From a virus: a DNA stretch of 46,818 bases. Position numbers and translations under genes: made by a program. The stretch spans positions 1 to 46,818 of the IMG/VR virus record IMGVR_UViG_3300020421_000035; one strand, given 5' to 3'. Shown piece by piece: positions 11,501 through 19,417 of this stretch (the stretch's first letter is position 1; every line of letters starts with the position of its first letter). The notes under the pieces are model-generated. The model ran no database searches. It was not told the DNA's origin and worked only from the letters and a program-made list of their open reading frames with translations.

Positions 11501-13685
11501 TGGTGGTTCTAATGCTACTGCAAGTATTGAAGTGTCTGGTGGTAGAATTTACAATGCTGAAATCTCACTATCTGGTTTTGGATATACAGAGGCACCTTCA
11601 GTTGTCATCAAAGGCGTCGGAAATGGCGCTGGAGGGTGCGAAATTCAAACCTTTATCGAGATAGACACACCAGCGGTTAGAATGGGTGTAGCGGTCGATT
11701 CAGGCGATGCTACGGAATCTACTACACCAACACATTTTGCTTTCGATCACCCTGTATATCTACAGAATGATACAGAGTATGCCTTGGTAGTTGAGACAGA
11801 TTCTATTGATTATGAACTATGGTCTTCTAAACTTGGTGAAACTGATATTGCTACAAGCACAGTCATCACAACTCAACCATCTCTAGGTTCTGTATATCGT
11901 TCACAAAATACTGAAAGTTGGACTGAAGATATCTTTGAAGATCTTAAGTTCACTATGTACCGTGCTGAGTTTAATACTACAAGACCTGCAGAACTTCTAT
12001 TGAAGAATACTAGTTTGGGTTATGAGTTGTTAAACAATAACCCATTTGAAACGAATGCTAGTGCAAACACAAATTCAACATCTAAGTTGTTTAAAAATAA
12101 CAACTCTATCTTGAAAGTACAGCATAGAGATAATGGTTTTGAGACAACTGGAAAGTCCTATGTTTTCTATAGAACTGCTAGAGAGACAGGAGGTATTACT
12201 GAGAGTATCCTTAATAATACATTATTCAAAGTAAGTAACTCTGGTGTTGATGTATATAATGTTTCCTCTGCTGGACAAGCTGCTGGAAATGGTGTTGGTG
12301 GTGGCGATAATGTTTATGCTACTTTCAATAGAAAGTTTGAAACTCTATATCCACAAGTTTCTTATCTATCGTTTACAGGAACTACCTTATCAACAGAAGT
12401 CAAAACTACAAATGTTGTACCAGTAGATTCAAGCACAACTAACTATGTTTCATATTCACAAGATGATTACGAAAGAACGTTCTTGAATGAACCACATTTC
12501 TTTACTAATCAGAAAATGATTGCTTCTGACATTAATGAAACACTCAATAGTTTGTCAGATTCCTTAAGATATAAGATGTCTCTATCATCTAATGTATCTC
12601 ATTTGAGTCCAATGATCGATCTTTCTACTGCTACTGTTAAAACAGTAAGTAATAGAATTGAAAATGCTATGGGTCAAGAAGATAGATTTGGTAGAAGAGA
12701 TCAGATTATTGAGTTCTATCCAGTTTATGCTTTTAAACTTGCAGGACAAAATGCTACTGAAATTCAAGATAATCAAACTATCAAAGGTGTAACTACTAAA
12801 ACTACTGGAACTATTGCAAGAGTTGATGGAGATACTGTTTATGTAAGAGTCAAAACATCACAGTTCTTCCAAAAAGGAGAAACTGTAACTCTAGGAAATC
12901 AATTATCTTTAACTAGTGTTATCGTTGATTCCACTCCTTCGCAAGTTTTAACAACTATTGATGATGCTGCAACAATTGTAGCACGTAATCCAAATATTAT
13001 GTTGGATACATACGACAATGTTATTACAGGTAAGGCAACTATCTGGAATAGTAAAACACAGAAATTAACTCTAAGGGTTGATGTTCATCCTATCAATAAT
13101 AGCTTTACTGATAAGATTATTGATAATGTTTTCTACAATAGAAACGCTGTTACAGCAGATCAACTACCAGATATCTTCCGTGTAGGAGATTTTGTTAAGT
13201 ATCCAAACCAACCAGATATCGAGAATGCATATCTTGAGGTTGGAAAAGTAACTTACACTAATGGTTTAGATTTTGTTGCTGAAGATACATCTAAGAATGG
13301 ATCTGCCGTAGCTAAGTATGTAACTAAAGAAGTTGCTATTTCTAATCCAGCAACTGCAATTAATGTTCACCTCTTGGCAAATCTTAAGGACATTTCTAAT
13401 GTTGAAGTGTATTACAAGTACAAGAGAGCATCTAGTCAAGAAAACTTTGACGACATTGATTGGATCTACTTTAATGAAAAAGGAGAACCTGATGTATTTG
13501 AAATTGCAACCAGTGAAAATACTATTTCTGGAATTGTAGAAAGACAATCTGCATATCAAGATCTTGAATATAGTGTAGAAGATTTACCTGAATATTCTTC
13601 ATTCGCAATTAAAATTGTAATGAAAGGAGTAGATCCAGCATACGTTCCTAAGATTCAGGATATCCGAGCAGTAGCAGCATTCTAA
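5598..13685 (+). CDS. Giant virion structural protein, DUF4815-type N-terminus
   Basis: A 2695-residue protein. Residues ~15-65 carry the DUF4815 signature (YKILFRPGYSIQGRELTQLQ then ILQNQVESFGKYAF), typical of large baseplate/tail-fibre proteins of cyanophages. A second conserved block near residues 1350-1395 (RRYTMRDIGKLEKRIERLEY) forms a coiled coil. The middle holds beta-rich segments, including Gly-rich GxGYTEAP repeats at nt ~11440-11650. The C-terminal third contains a conserved helical stretch (FTNQKMIASDINETLNSL) and ends with an IDWIYFNEKGEPD motif. Position after gp8 corresponds to T4 gp9/gp10 (fibre socket and tail pin), but I cannot assign either from sequence. The start has an SD-like GGCGGA upstream. 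A patch at nt 11605-11720 is noticeably richer in GC than its surroundings. Confidence 0.85.
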   Translation: MPQKTNLNVSPYYEDFDANKNFYKILFRPGYSIQGRELTQLQSILQNQVESFGKYAFKQGELVIPGEVGLNTKLDYVKLSSVSEVAVNEGNDIVYKKYDISQLIGQQLIGLTSGVKATILATKLATEATSDTLYVNYINSGSSNTEPTFRQGETLEVVDGVNTPLLVVGTDGSVLPTSIQVTNPDTDETTSLESPAMGFGSAVKVEEGIYFVNGYFVRCDQELLVIEEYYDKPSAKVGFTIKEEIVSPEEDVSLYDNAIGSSNYTAPGAHRLKISLSLKEFALNAITDKNFIQLLTISKGQVKSKVSSTDFSVIEQTLARRTFDESGDYVVDTFDVDVREWAQKDGNRGFYGLDDFGLYNNLTADEASRKMVASIGPGKAYIKGYEIVTKETKYLEINKARESLSSDNVTLKTRGLPSYSITNVYGSVPLNKEGSDLTAYPDVFLYSTFNDGSIGLNDTELSSDHKQTVNRRGISFDPTDGVKTITLQITSTTQLIGAVSDATFQTTFGTLYYIKTRSDLGSPTSIGSFKTLAFSTTPKPEVNSSDSVQYLELTISGSKDELELLLLEYDLSDPAYLRKIFLSEAEAATDSDEFGFIVDYSPTITPVIGKAKPSNFVLQDRGSGFNSDSDIVLSRGRLAAGTSAYNATFGFSYFDPQFYTKIILESIPAGYDAGKYVFGVESGAYGVVEGTPAGVYTTSNLLFVTTLSGRFLSGETIRDEDGNTVRIARENTISHFIVANRGLGYADGVSLLINGLEYDSSKINIEKTPDGKLYKASVASRSAVNIEYAQPPAVTAKNPDAAGPASAGASIVPILFRDTVTTYTPQNVKSIGCSFGAGKENKFTADVVVDSQKYSEIKTVTDYTFFGSKGSVFLESTSFSADASQAIQQGDLVQFSDDDNNLVRAIVQYGTKQEGAYKSRIYLDTALPGAVTNASIVRLRPKVSNSTSGTLLYPTGSKQVSRISAGNDDTKIKYFFRRDFVTTASSGGGIITFAAQLPFGTQRFALFSEENYIITVLDPGDAPDIVKGDIIYIADDVVEVSSSTDTASGLTSGSISLQLPSTYFGTIPTNGTFPKLKLTATLEVSNAKPRLKTVVKNKRITVTSAGDRVVPLRGTDYDTEVVEILSYSDAFKLKYVYEGTSSQPPQIDTAGNLISGTDVTSRYSFDSGQRDTIYDVSRIVLKPGFEATTGQLVIAFDYFEHSQGDFCTIDSYLHEAGIPEDEIPSFDSSVLGITELKNVIDFRPKVDSKAIIPGFLDTSSLEVTEGSFAGAGAVITSTPAPDRNLEFTFSFSQKQYLDRIDGIFLDKRGNFIVKEGNSSLNPSKPDPIEDAVPLFYAYVPAFTTTSKDVRVTPVDNRRYTMRDIGKLEKRIERLEYYTTLSILEQQALNMQVKDEIGLDRFKSGFFVDNFEAHKVGNLRSLDYRCAIDSQQSVLRPQSKEDCITLTEVNIREDQRTVSGYKKTGNMITLPYKHLSLLGNSFASSKVNPNPFVVLQYVGDSGLSPSIDQWYDQSVEPVVVDTNTDLFNIFLAKEDVKESLSSLHNSFVINWVGASSSFTTINSLGEVNSRSANTTVSSASVGSSSNISPQNNEVGKGLQTKSVGNSIVGTSLSFFARSVPVKFNIGRMKPNTRVYVFLEGRDISRWVNPDLRFTGIAGNSLSAFNGSIVTDEYGNASGLIVLPAGLPPLENATWSGDVDTVPYDTSAEELNFTSGTLTFRFTSSATNEDKLGVDTYTEVKYYATGILPENPPSIVSTKPSIFKSNEGVQLIESNTDNPVRPNPLAQTFKVENLEGGCFITGVDLYFSKKSTNVPIKTYITNVDAEKPAKNIIPGSEKTLSPTTILKCFASGNMSVLKGESVTGASSAASGPILKIFDKNNVELVATASGRYSLTNEQVYTVVLSNHNGRSFNQNEDLIIPSVTLANATDGTDFVLAVAKDSGKLSDIRITNTGLNYDSAILTIESPQLPGGSNATASIEVSGGRIYNAEISLSGFGYTEAPSVVIKGVGNGAGGCEIQTFIEIDTPAVRMGVAVDSGDATESTTPTHFAFDHPVYLQNDTEYALVVETDSIDYELWSSKLGETDIATSTVITTQPSLGSVYRSQNTESWTEDIFEDLKFTMYRAEFNTTRPAELLLKNTSLGYELLNNNPFETNASANTNSTSKLFKNNNSILKVQHRDNGFETTGKSYVFYRTARETGGITESILNNTLFKVSNSGVDVYNVSSAGQAAGNGVGGGDNVYATFNRKFETLYPQVSYLSFTGTTLSTEVKTTNVVPVDSSTTNYVSYSQDDYERTFLNEPHFFTNQKMIASDINETLNSLSDSLRYKMSLSSNVSHLSPMIDLSTATVKTVSNRIENAMGQEDRFGRRDQIIEFYPVYAFKLAGQNATEIQDNQTIKGVTTKTTGTIARVDGDTVYVRVKTSQFFQKGETVTLGNQLSLTSVIVDSTPSQVLTTIDDAATIVARNPNIMLDTYDNVITGKATIWNSKTQKLTLRVDVHPINNSFTDKIIDNVFYNRNAVTADQLPDIFRVGDFVKYPNQPDIENAYLEVGKVTYTNGLDFVAEDTSKNGSAVAKYVTKEVAISNPATAINVHLLANLKDISNVEVYYKYKRASSQENFDDIDWIYFNEKGEPDVFEIATSENTISGIVERQSAYQDLEYSVEDLPEYSSFAIKIVMKGVDPAYVPKIQDIRAVAAF

Positions 13686-13694
13686 TTTCCGCGT

Positions 13695-13901
13695 ATGGAC
13701 CACATTAAAGTAGAAGGGCACGATGGTCTCGTAAGAGACAAAAACACAGGTGCCATCATCAATTTGAACGATTCTGCAATATCTGCAAGGAGAAAGTCAA
13801 AACAGTTGAGTTCCGCGTTGGACGACATAAATATGTTGAAGAATGAAATCTCTGAAATCAAATCACTACTTAGAGAGTTAGCAAAAAATGCCCGCAATTA
13901 A
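13695..13901 (+). CDS. Small coiled-coil protein, conserved hypothetical
   Basis: A 68-residue protein. The N-terminal 25 residues look like a docking peptide (MDHIKVEGHDGLVRDKNTGA); the rest is a heptad-like helix (DDINMLKNEISEIKSLLREL). It starts 9 bases after the giant upstream gene and overlaps the next gene by 14 bases, so it is probably translationally coupled to it. The pattern resembles small cyanophage proteins that lie next to fibre genes. It could be a baseplate connector or an assembly chaperone; no function can be assigned. Confidence 0.75.
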   Translation: MDHIKVEGHDGLVRDKNTGAIINLNDSAISARRKSKQLSSALDDINMLKNEISEIKSLLRELAKNARN

Positions 13902-16900
13902 CGTCGCAAGAACTGATACCTTTGAAAAGCAAAGGCAGAAGATTAACCAAATTGGTGATCAAATTTTTAGCATCTCTCAAGGTGGTAGTGATCTTGCAAC
14001 AGGAAATCTAAAAATTGGAAATGGAACAAGAATTGCTCCATCATTAGCGTTTTCAACTGAAGAAACTCTTGGTTTGTATAGACCAGAGATTGGAACGCTT
14101 GGATTTATTGCATCTCAGAAAAAACTTTTTAATATTTCTGAAGCAGATATTGTTGCTTTCAGAGATTTTAAAGTACAACAATCAATCCTTCAAACAGCTG
14201 GTCTTACTATTACAGATAGTGGATCAAATTATGATGTTGGCATCTATGGAGATATTTCTCTTACTGGAGGAACTGGTGCTGGTGCTACTGCAAGTATTAC
14301 TGTCGTAGAGTTTGAAGGAACAGTAACTAATCTTGGTGCAAATTATAGTCCTGGAAGTTATGCTAGTGTGACTCCTATTGGTGGTAATGGTAGTGGTGCT
14401 TTAATTAGTTTTGAAGTAGAAGGAGTAGATGGAAATATCTCTGATCAGGGTAGTGCCTATGCACCAGGACAATACTCTGGTGTTTCTCTTACTGGGGGAA
14501 ATGGTTCTGGTGCTATAGCAGATATTGATATTATTGGAGATACTACTATTACTGGTAATATTTCTAATGCTGGTAGTGGATATGAAGATGGAACTTATTC
14601 TGGCGTACAGTTAACTGGTGGAAATGGATCAGCTGCAGAAGCAACTATTACTGTTGCTAGTAATATTGTAGACAGTGTTCAGATTGTATCAAGTGGTCTT
14701 GGGTATCAAGTTAACGACGTATTAAGTGCTGATCCAACATTTGATGGAATTGGAAATGGATCTAACTTTGCATTTACAGTTGCTACAGTAACTAATACTG
14801 GTTATGTTTCTAATGTAGTAATTTTAGATTCTGGACAAAACTATCAAGTTGGTGATGTATTAAGTGCTGCTGATGCTAATCTTGGTGGTGGCGGTGGTTC
14901 TGGATTCGAGTATACTGTAATTACTTCTCCAGGAATTATTCAAAATTTAGAATTTACTGATAGAGGTACTGGTTATCAAACAGGAGATGTATTAACACTT
15001 GGTTCTGGTGTGACTGGTCTCACAGCTCAATTAAAAGGACAAGTATTTGATGTTGCAACCACTGTAACTTCTGGTTCAACTAGTTTAACAGTTGCTGATA
15101 CTACAGGAATTGTTGCTGGAATGGATGTTGTTGGTGGTGGAGAATCAGATGTTGGAACACTTGCTGCAGGAACTACTGTTCAATCTGTTAATAGTGGAAC
15201 ATCTATTACTTTATCTGCTGCAGCAACTGGTACTGGAGCAATTACATTATCATTTACATCACAGGGAACATTAGAAGAAGTTTCTGTAACCTCTGTTGTT
15301 GGGATTGGGATTGGTGATGCAGTCACTGTTACTGGAGGAACTGGTGCTATTGCCATTGGCACTACTGTTAGTGGTATTGATTCAAACAATAATACTATTA
15401 CGTTATCACAACAACCCACAACTGCTGGTACAGCAACCATAACACTTGCCCCTGTTTACGGATCAGCTACGACAGATTTTGAATTTACTATTGGCGATCT
15501 TGGTATTGTAAGTGAAATTTCTGTTACTAACGGAGGAAATGGATATACAGATGCTGATCTATTGAGTGCAGAATCTTCTCAATTAACACAACCAATTGTA
15601 TTACCAGTAACTACCGTTTCTATTGATAAAATATCATTCTCTCCTGCTCCAGCAGATTCTACATTCTCTATTGGAACTGTGTTGAGGAAGGTAGATGGTA
15701 CTGTACAGGGAATCAATATCCAAACTCAACCAACAGTAACTCCAACAACAACTGGACCATTAGCATCTACACTTGATAGTAATTCTTTATCAATTACAGT
15801 TTCAAGTACAGCAGGAATTAGTGCAGGAGATATTGTATCTGGTGATGGTCTTGATGTTGGTCAACTTGCGGATAGCACTACAGTTGCTAATGTTGTAAAT
15901 GGCACAACTATTACTTTATCAACAGAACCTGCAATTTCTGGTGGAGCAAATCTTACATTTGCAACAGATGAATCTGGCACGTTCAATAACGTAGCTTCTA
16001 CATCTCCAAATGGAAGTGGAGCAACTTTTGATGTCATTAGATCTTCTGATGGTCAGGTACAGCAAGTTGATTTTGTACAAGGTGGAACATTTTATCAAGA
16101 TCTAGATGTAATCACAATAGCTGGTAATTTAATTGGTGGAACTTCACCAGCACATGATATTACTGTTCAGGTAAGTGCTGTTGTTACAAATGTAGATCAA
16201 CCAATACACAAGTTACTTAATTCTGGTGGCAATACTGATTTTGTTTATGCTACTTACGGAGCAGATTTATCTGCTGGAGATCAATTATACGTTGTTGGAA
16301 ATACATCAACATTATACACAGTAAATACATCTACTGGTCTACAAAATAGATGGTTTATTGATACTGGTTCTGGTGCTGTAATGACACCAAACCTGACATT
16401 ATATTCTAAATCTACTTATCAATTTGATTTAACTGATTCTAGTAACGCAGGACATCAATTTCTTTTATCTGAATTTAGAGATGGTCCTTACGCACCAAGT
16501 AACGCAACAGGAATCTCTGCAACCTTAGATGATACTAGCACAAACATTACTGTGTCTGATGCTTCCAACTTACTTGTCGGAATGGAAGCTGTTGTCACTT
16601 CTGGCAGTGGTGCCCTAAATCCATCTACTTTAATTACAAATATTGTAGGAAATGTCGTAACTCTAAGTGAGGCACCTGCTACTTCTGGATTTGCTACATT
16701 AGAATTTAAAGGAACAGAATACACAAATGGAGTTGTTAGGTCTGGATCTACATTAACTATCTCAGTTATCGACACCACACCAAATTTATATTACACTTGT
16801 GAAGTTCATCCAAATATGGGTGGTGAAGATAATGATGAGGCAACCATTACTATTGATTTAAACAATCCTAAGGTTTTTGGTTCAGGACTACAAATTACTG

Positions 16901-18870
16901 CAGATAGTGTAGTAGAAACTGATGTCATTCTATCTGATATTGAGAGTGGAACTCTAACCGCAGTCGCAATGTCTGCCCCAACAGGAACGTTTACAACTTT
17001 AAATTCTACAGGTATATCAACACTATCTTCTATTAATGCTAATTCACTGTCAGTTGCTGCAATTAATGGAAACACTATTACAGTAACGACATCAGGAACA
17101 TTACAATTAAATGGTGATATTGCTGTTGGATCTACAGCACCAATCACATTGTCTTCATCATCAGGAGACATTACAACATCAGGAGTTATAAAAACTTTCA
17201 ATAAATTGAATGTCAATAATAGTTTGACTATTACAAATAATGATATTGCTTCTGCTACTAATTTAGATATTAAACTAACACCAGCAACTGGAAGAGTTAC
17301 TAAAGTTGATTCTGTAAGTGCAATTACGATTCCTGCTGGTAATACTAATGAAAGACCTCCATCTGGAGTTGTTGAAAATGGTTCTATTAGATTCAATACT
17401 GACAGTAGTCAATATGAAGGATATAGTGCATCTACAAATTCTTGGGCATCTCTAGGTGGTGTTCGTGATATTGATGGTAATACCTATATTCTAGCAGAAC
17501 TTACCGCTGGATCAAACGACAATATTCTATACTTCTACAATGACGGAAGTAATACTCTGCAGTTAAATTCTGATTCCTTAGATTTTAGAACTGCTAAGAA
17601 CATATCATCAACAAAATTAGGTCTCCCATCATATTCTTCATGGACTGCTAACACTGCAGTTGCAACTGGAGATTATCTAAGATATAAAAACAATGTATAT
17701 GAAGTAACTAGCAATCCTGGTGGAACGACTGCTTCTTCTGGTAATGCTCCAACTCATACTACTGGAGCAGAAAACAATGGATCAGCACAACTTACATGGT
17801 CTGCCAGTGCTGTATCTCCTCTAACAATTTCTGAAGTAGAAGAACTTAGAGTTGGTCCAGATAAAGATTGTCCTTTAATTATTGGTCAAGAATTAAAATT
17901 AGATGACAATACAATCTCCACACAGATTCAAGATTTGGTATTAAAACCAAATGCAGGAAAACAAACTATTGTTGATTCTGTAACTCACTTTAGAATTCCT
18001 GCTGGTACTGATAACGAAAAATCAATCGCTGCAGCTGGTGCTGGTTCTATTCGTTTCAACACTACAATCCAACAGTTTGAAGGATATAGTGGTACTAACT
18101 GGTCATCTCTTGGCGGTGTTAGAGACGTTGATGGCAATACTTATATTATTCCAGAAACTGCTCCTGCAGCAAATGAAAACATTCTGTATTTCTACAATAA
18201 TAATGTTAACACGTTACAATTATCAGCTACCTCTTTAGATTTTACTGGAATTGATAACATCACGACTAGTGGAGGAAATTCACTAGCATTGAATACAGAA
18301 ATTGTTACCTTTAATTCTGTAGATACAACTATTGATAACAGTGATTCTACATCCACATTCATTAGTGGTACGAAGCAATATTTAGATCTTGGTTTATCAT
18401 CTGGACTTAATACTGATCCTATTCTTAGATTGGATGATCAAGGTGATGTTTATTTGAACACAACCTTTGGGTCTGGATCATTTAATGGAGTTAAGATTTT
18501 TGACGGTGAACTAAAAGAATTTGAATTAGCTGACTACAAACTTAAAACTTCTACATTCACACTAGATAAAGGTGGTTTAGAATCTTCTGCTGTGGTTCTT
18601 TATCCAAGTGGCACATCTAAAGGGTGTGAGATAACTGTGGTATCTAAATCGGATTCTGGAAAAAGATCTATGTCAAAATACTCTGTTATAGATAATGGTA
18701 CTGACATTTTCCATAATGAGTATGCTTCATTGAATACTTCAAGTGATCAGTATACAGCAACGTTTGACTATACTGCTTCTACAGAACCTAGAATTACCTT
18801 AACTCTAAGTGATGATCATAATGTTGCAGATATTATTAACTTCACCGTACTAGTTCAGGAAATTAAGTAA
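13888..18870 (+). CDS. Modular tail-fibre/baseplate protein with cupredoxin-like domain
   Basis: A 1660-residue virion protein. Residues 1-95 form an N-terminal element with TFEKQRQKINQIGDQIF, probably the attachment end. Residues ~106-360 are tandem Gly-rich beta repeats of about 45 residues (GSGYEDGTYSGVQLTGGNGS). Four copies of a ~65-residue beta module lie at residues ~390-458, 460-521, 626-691 and 877-941. A cupredoxin-like domain spans ~815-990 (His856; Cys971, His974, Met977) and is interrupted by the fourth module copy. The C-terminal third has a duplicated block with GGVRDIDGNTYI or GGVRDVDGNTYI, with a W/Y/PTH module between the copies (nt 17641-17810). The ATG at 13888 overlaps the upstream coiled-coil gene. 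Fibre role is inferred from architecture and position. Confidence 0.82.
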   Translation: MPAINVARTDTFEKQRQKINQIGDQIFSISQGGSDLATGNLKIGNGTRIAPSLAFSTEETLGLYRPEIGTLGFIASQKKLFNISEADIVAFRDFKVQQSILQTAGLTITDSGSNYDVGIYGDISLTGGTGAGATASITVVEFEGTVTNLGANYSPGSYASVTPIGGNGSGALISFEVEGVDGNISDQGSAYAPGQYSGVSLTGGNGSGAIADIDIIGDTTITGNISNAGSGYEDGTYSGVQLTGGNGSAAEATITVASNIVDSVQIVSSGLGYQVNDVLSADPTFDGIGNGSNFAFTVATVTNTGYVSNVVILDSGQNYQVGDVLSAADANLGGGGGSGFEYTVITSPGIIQNLEFTDRGTGYQTGDVLTLGSGVTGLTAQLKGQVFDVATTVTSGSTSLTVADTTGIVAGMDVVGGGESDVGTLAAGTTVQSVNSGTSITLSAAATGTGAITLSFTSQGTLEEVSVTSVVGIGIGDAVTVTGGTGAIAIGTTVSGIDSNNNTITLSQQPTTAGTATITLAPVYGSATTDFEFTIGDLGIVSEISVTNGGNGYTDADLLSAESSQLTQPIVLPVTTVSIDKISFSPAPADSTFSIGTVLRKVDGTVQGINIQTQPTVTPTTTGPLASTLDSNSLSITVSSTAGISAGDIVSGDGLDVGQLADSTTVANVVNGTTITLSTEPAISGGANLTFATDESGTFNNVASTSPNGSGATFDVIRSSDGQVQQVDFVQGGTFYQDLDVITIAGNLIGGTSPAHDITVQVSAVVTNVDQPIHKLLNSGGNTDFVYATYGADLSAGDQLYVVGNTSTLYTVNTSTGLQNRWFIDTGSGAVMTPNLTLYSKSTYQFDLTDSSNAGHQFLLSEFRDGPYAPSNATGISATLDDTSTNITVSDASNLLVGMEAVVTSGSGALNPSTLITNIVGNVVTLSEAPATSGFATLEFKGTEYTNGVVRSGSTLTISVIDTTPNLYYTCEVHPNMGGEDNDEATITIDLNNPKVFGSGLQITADSVVETDVILSDIESGTLTAVAMSAPTGTFTTLNSTGISTLSSINANSLSVAAINGNTITVTTSGTLQLNGDIAVGSTAPITLSSSSGDITTSGVIKTFNKLNVNNSLTITNNDIASATNLDIKLTPATGRVTKVDSVSAITIPAGNTNERPPSGVVENGSIRFNTDSSQYEGYSASTNSWASLGGVRDIDGNTYILAELTAGSNDNILYFYNDGSNTLQLNSDSLDFRTAKNISSTKLGLPSYSSWTANTAVATGDYLRYKNNVYEVTSNPGGTTASSGNAPTHTTGAENNGSAQLTWSASAVSPLTISEVEELRVGPDKDCPLIIGQELKLDDNTISTQIQDLVLKPNAGKQTIVDSVTHFRIPAGTDNEKSIAAAGAGSIRFNTTIQQFEGYSGTNWSSLGGVRDVDGNTYIIPETAPAANENILYFYNNNVNTLQLSATSLDFTGIDNITTSGGNSLALNTEIVTFNSVDTTIDNSDSTSTFISGTKQYLDLGLSSGLNTDPILRLDDQGDVYLNTTFGSGSFNGVKIFDGELKEFELADYKLKTSTFTLDKGGLESSAVVLYPSGTSKGCEITVVSKSDSGKRSMSKYSVIDNGTDIFHNEYASLNTSSDQYTATFDYTASTEPRITLTLSDDHNVADIINFTVLVQEIK
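14203..14950 (+). repeat. Coding tandem Gly-rich GSGY repeats
   Basis: At least five degenerate repeats of about 40-50 codons, each with an SGSNY/GANYS/GSAYA/GSGYE type turn, a G-x-Y-SGV strand and a TGGNGSGA turn. Similar repeats occur in five other virion genes of this window. Confidence 0.8.
15055..16710 (+). repeat. Four dispersed copies of a ~65-codon beta module
   Basis: Copies at about nt 15055-15260, 15268-15450, 15765-15960 and 16516-16710. Each begins with a short S-x-(S/N)-(L/I)-T-V strand, then a G(I/L)-x-x-G-(D/M) turn, a T-x-V/I-x-x-(V/I) strand and a closing TITLS...P/A..SG-A-x-L-x-F strand. The first three are free-standing; the fourth lies inside the cupredoxin-like domain. 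Confidence 0.75.
16330..16855 (+). other. Cupredoxin-like domain encoded inside the fibre gene
   Basis: The segment reads as two halves of a cupredoxin sandwich: an N-half with GHQFLL (His856) and a C-half with LYYTCEVHPNMGG (Cys971, His974, Met977). C-x2-H-x2-M matches the copper-binding loop spacing of amicyanin rather than plastocyanin. The ~85 residues between halves contain a copy of the protein's own repeated beta module. Similar 'YYxCxxHxxMGG' endings are common in marine phage and bacterial secreted proteins. Confidence 0.65.
17266..18260 (+). repeat. Duplicated ~110-codon block in the fibre C-terminal third
   Basis: Copy 1 at about nt 17266-17600 and copy 2 at about 17930-18260 share, in order, a K-L/LKP..G..T.VDSV strand, IPAG, GSIRFNT, a Q-x-EGYS turn, SLGGVRD(I/V)DGNTYI, NILYFYN and NTLQL..(D/T)SLDF. 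They are separated by a divergent ~330-base spacer carrying the W/Y/PTH module. Confidence 0.8.
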
Positions 18871-19371
18871 ATGGCAACGAATCTAAACAAATTTGAATCT
18901 CTTGGTGGATTTTCTGTAGACGAAACAGTCCACATTGATGAGCAGCATAATGCTATGTCTCTCAATTCTATTGAGATGAAAAATCAGTTTTTCTCTGACA
19001 GTAAAACAACAAATTATATTTTACGAGGTGTTAATACAGCTACACTTCAGTTAGATGATGTTGGAACTCAAATTGTAATAGACAATAGCACTGTTAATTT
19101 TATTACAGGTCATTTTCTTGGGGTCAATCCATCAGGAGTTGTATATTCTGGTAAGATTGAAAGTGCAGTTTATTGTGATGGACTTGGCGCAACATCAGTC
19201 CTTTCTAGTATGTTGACCATTATCAAACATGATGTTCCATCCAATGAATCATGGACAATTGACCCATTCACAGCAACTAATCGTTTCAGTTATTCTACAG
19301 TAAGATCTGGAACTGTAGAGACAATTAAATGGGCAGTATCTACTGAAGTTATCAGTATTGCTTGGGCGTGA
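18871..19371 (+). CDS. Virion-associated hypothetical protein
   Basis: A 166-residue protein whose ATG directly follows the stop codon of the fibre gene. It is beta-rich with no membrane segment, signal peptide or known catalytic motif; the only landmark is the N-terminal NKFESLGGFSVDETVHIDEQ and a central GTQIVIDNSTVNFITGHFLG. Its position between two fibre genes, inside one late unit, suggests a minor structural protein or fibre tip/adaptor. I do not recognise a named family. Confidence 0.7.
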   Translation: MATNLNKFESLGGFSVDETVHIDEQHNAMSLNSIEMKNQFFSDSKTTNYILRGVNTATLQLDDVGTQIVIDNSTVNFITGHFLGVNPSGVVYSGKIESAVYCDGLGATSVLSSMLTIIKHDVPSNESWTIDPFTATNRFSYSTVRSGTVETIKWAVSTEVISIAWA

Positions 19372-19374
19372 TTG

Positions 19375-19381
19375 CTAAATA
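19375..19381 (+). promoter_or_regulatory. Late promoter CTAAATA
   Basis: CTAAATA lies in a 46-base gap, 37 bases before the ATG at 19418, the same spacing as the promoters at 3624 and 5554. A purine-rich CAGGGA sits close to the start codon. Confidence 0.65.
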
Positions 19382-19417
19382 TAATATAGGAAAAAAGTCA
19401 AGAGCACAGGGAACACC

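Noticed and set aside
16806-17396. Long antisense open frame (196 codons)
   Set aside because: Lies fully within the fibre gene on the opposite strand; composition mirrors the Thr/Ser/Val-rich sense codons and there is no ribosome site, promoter or known domain.
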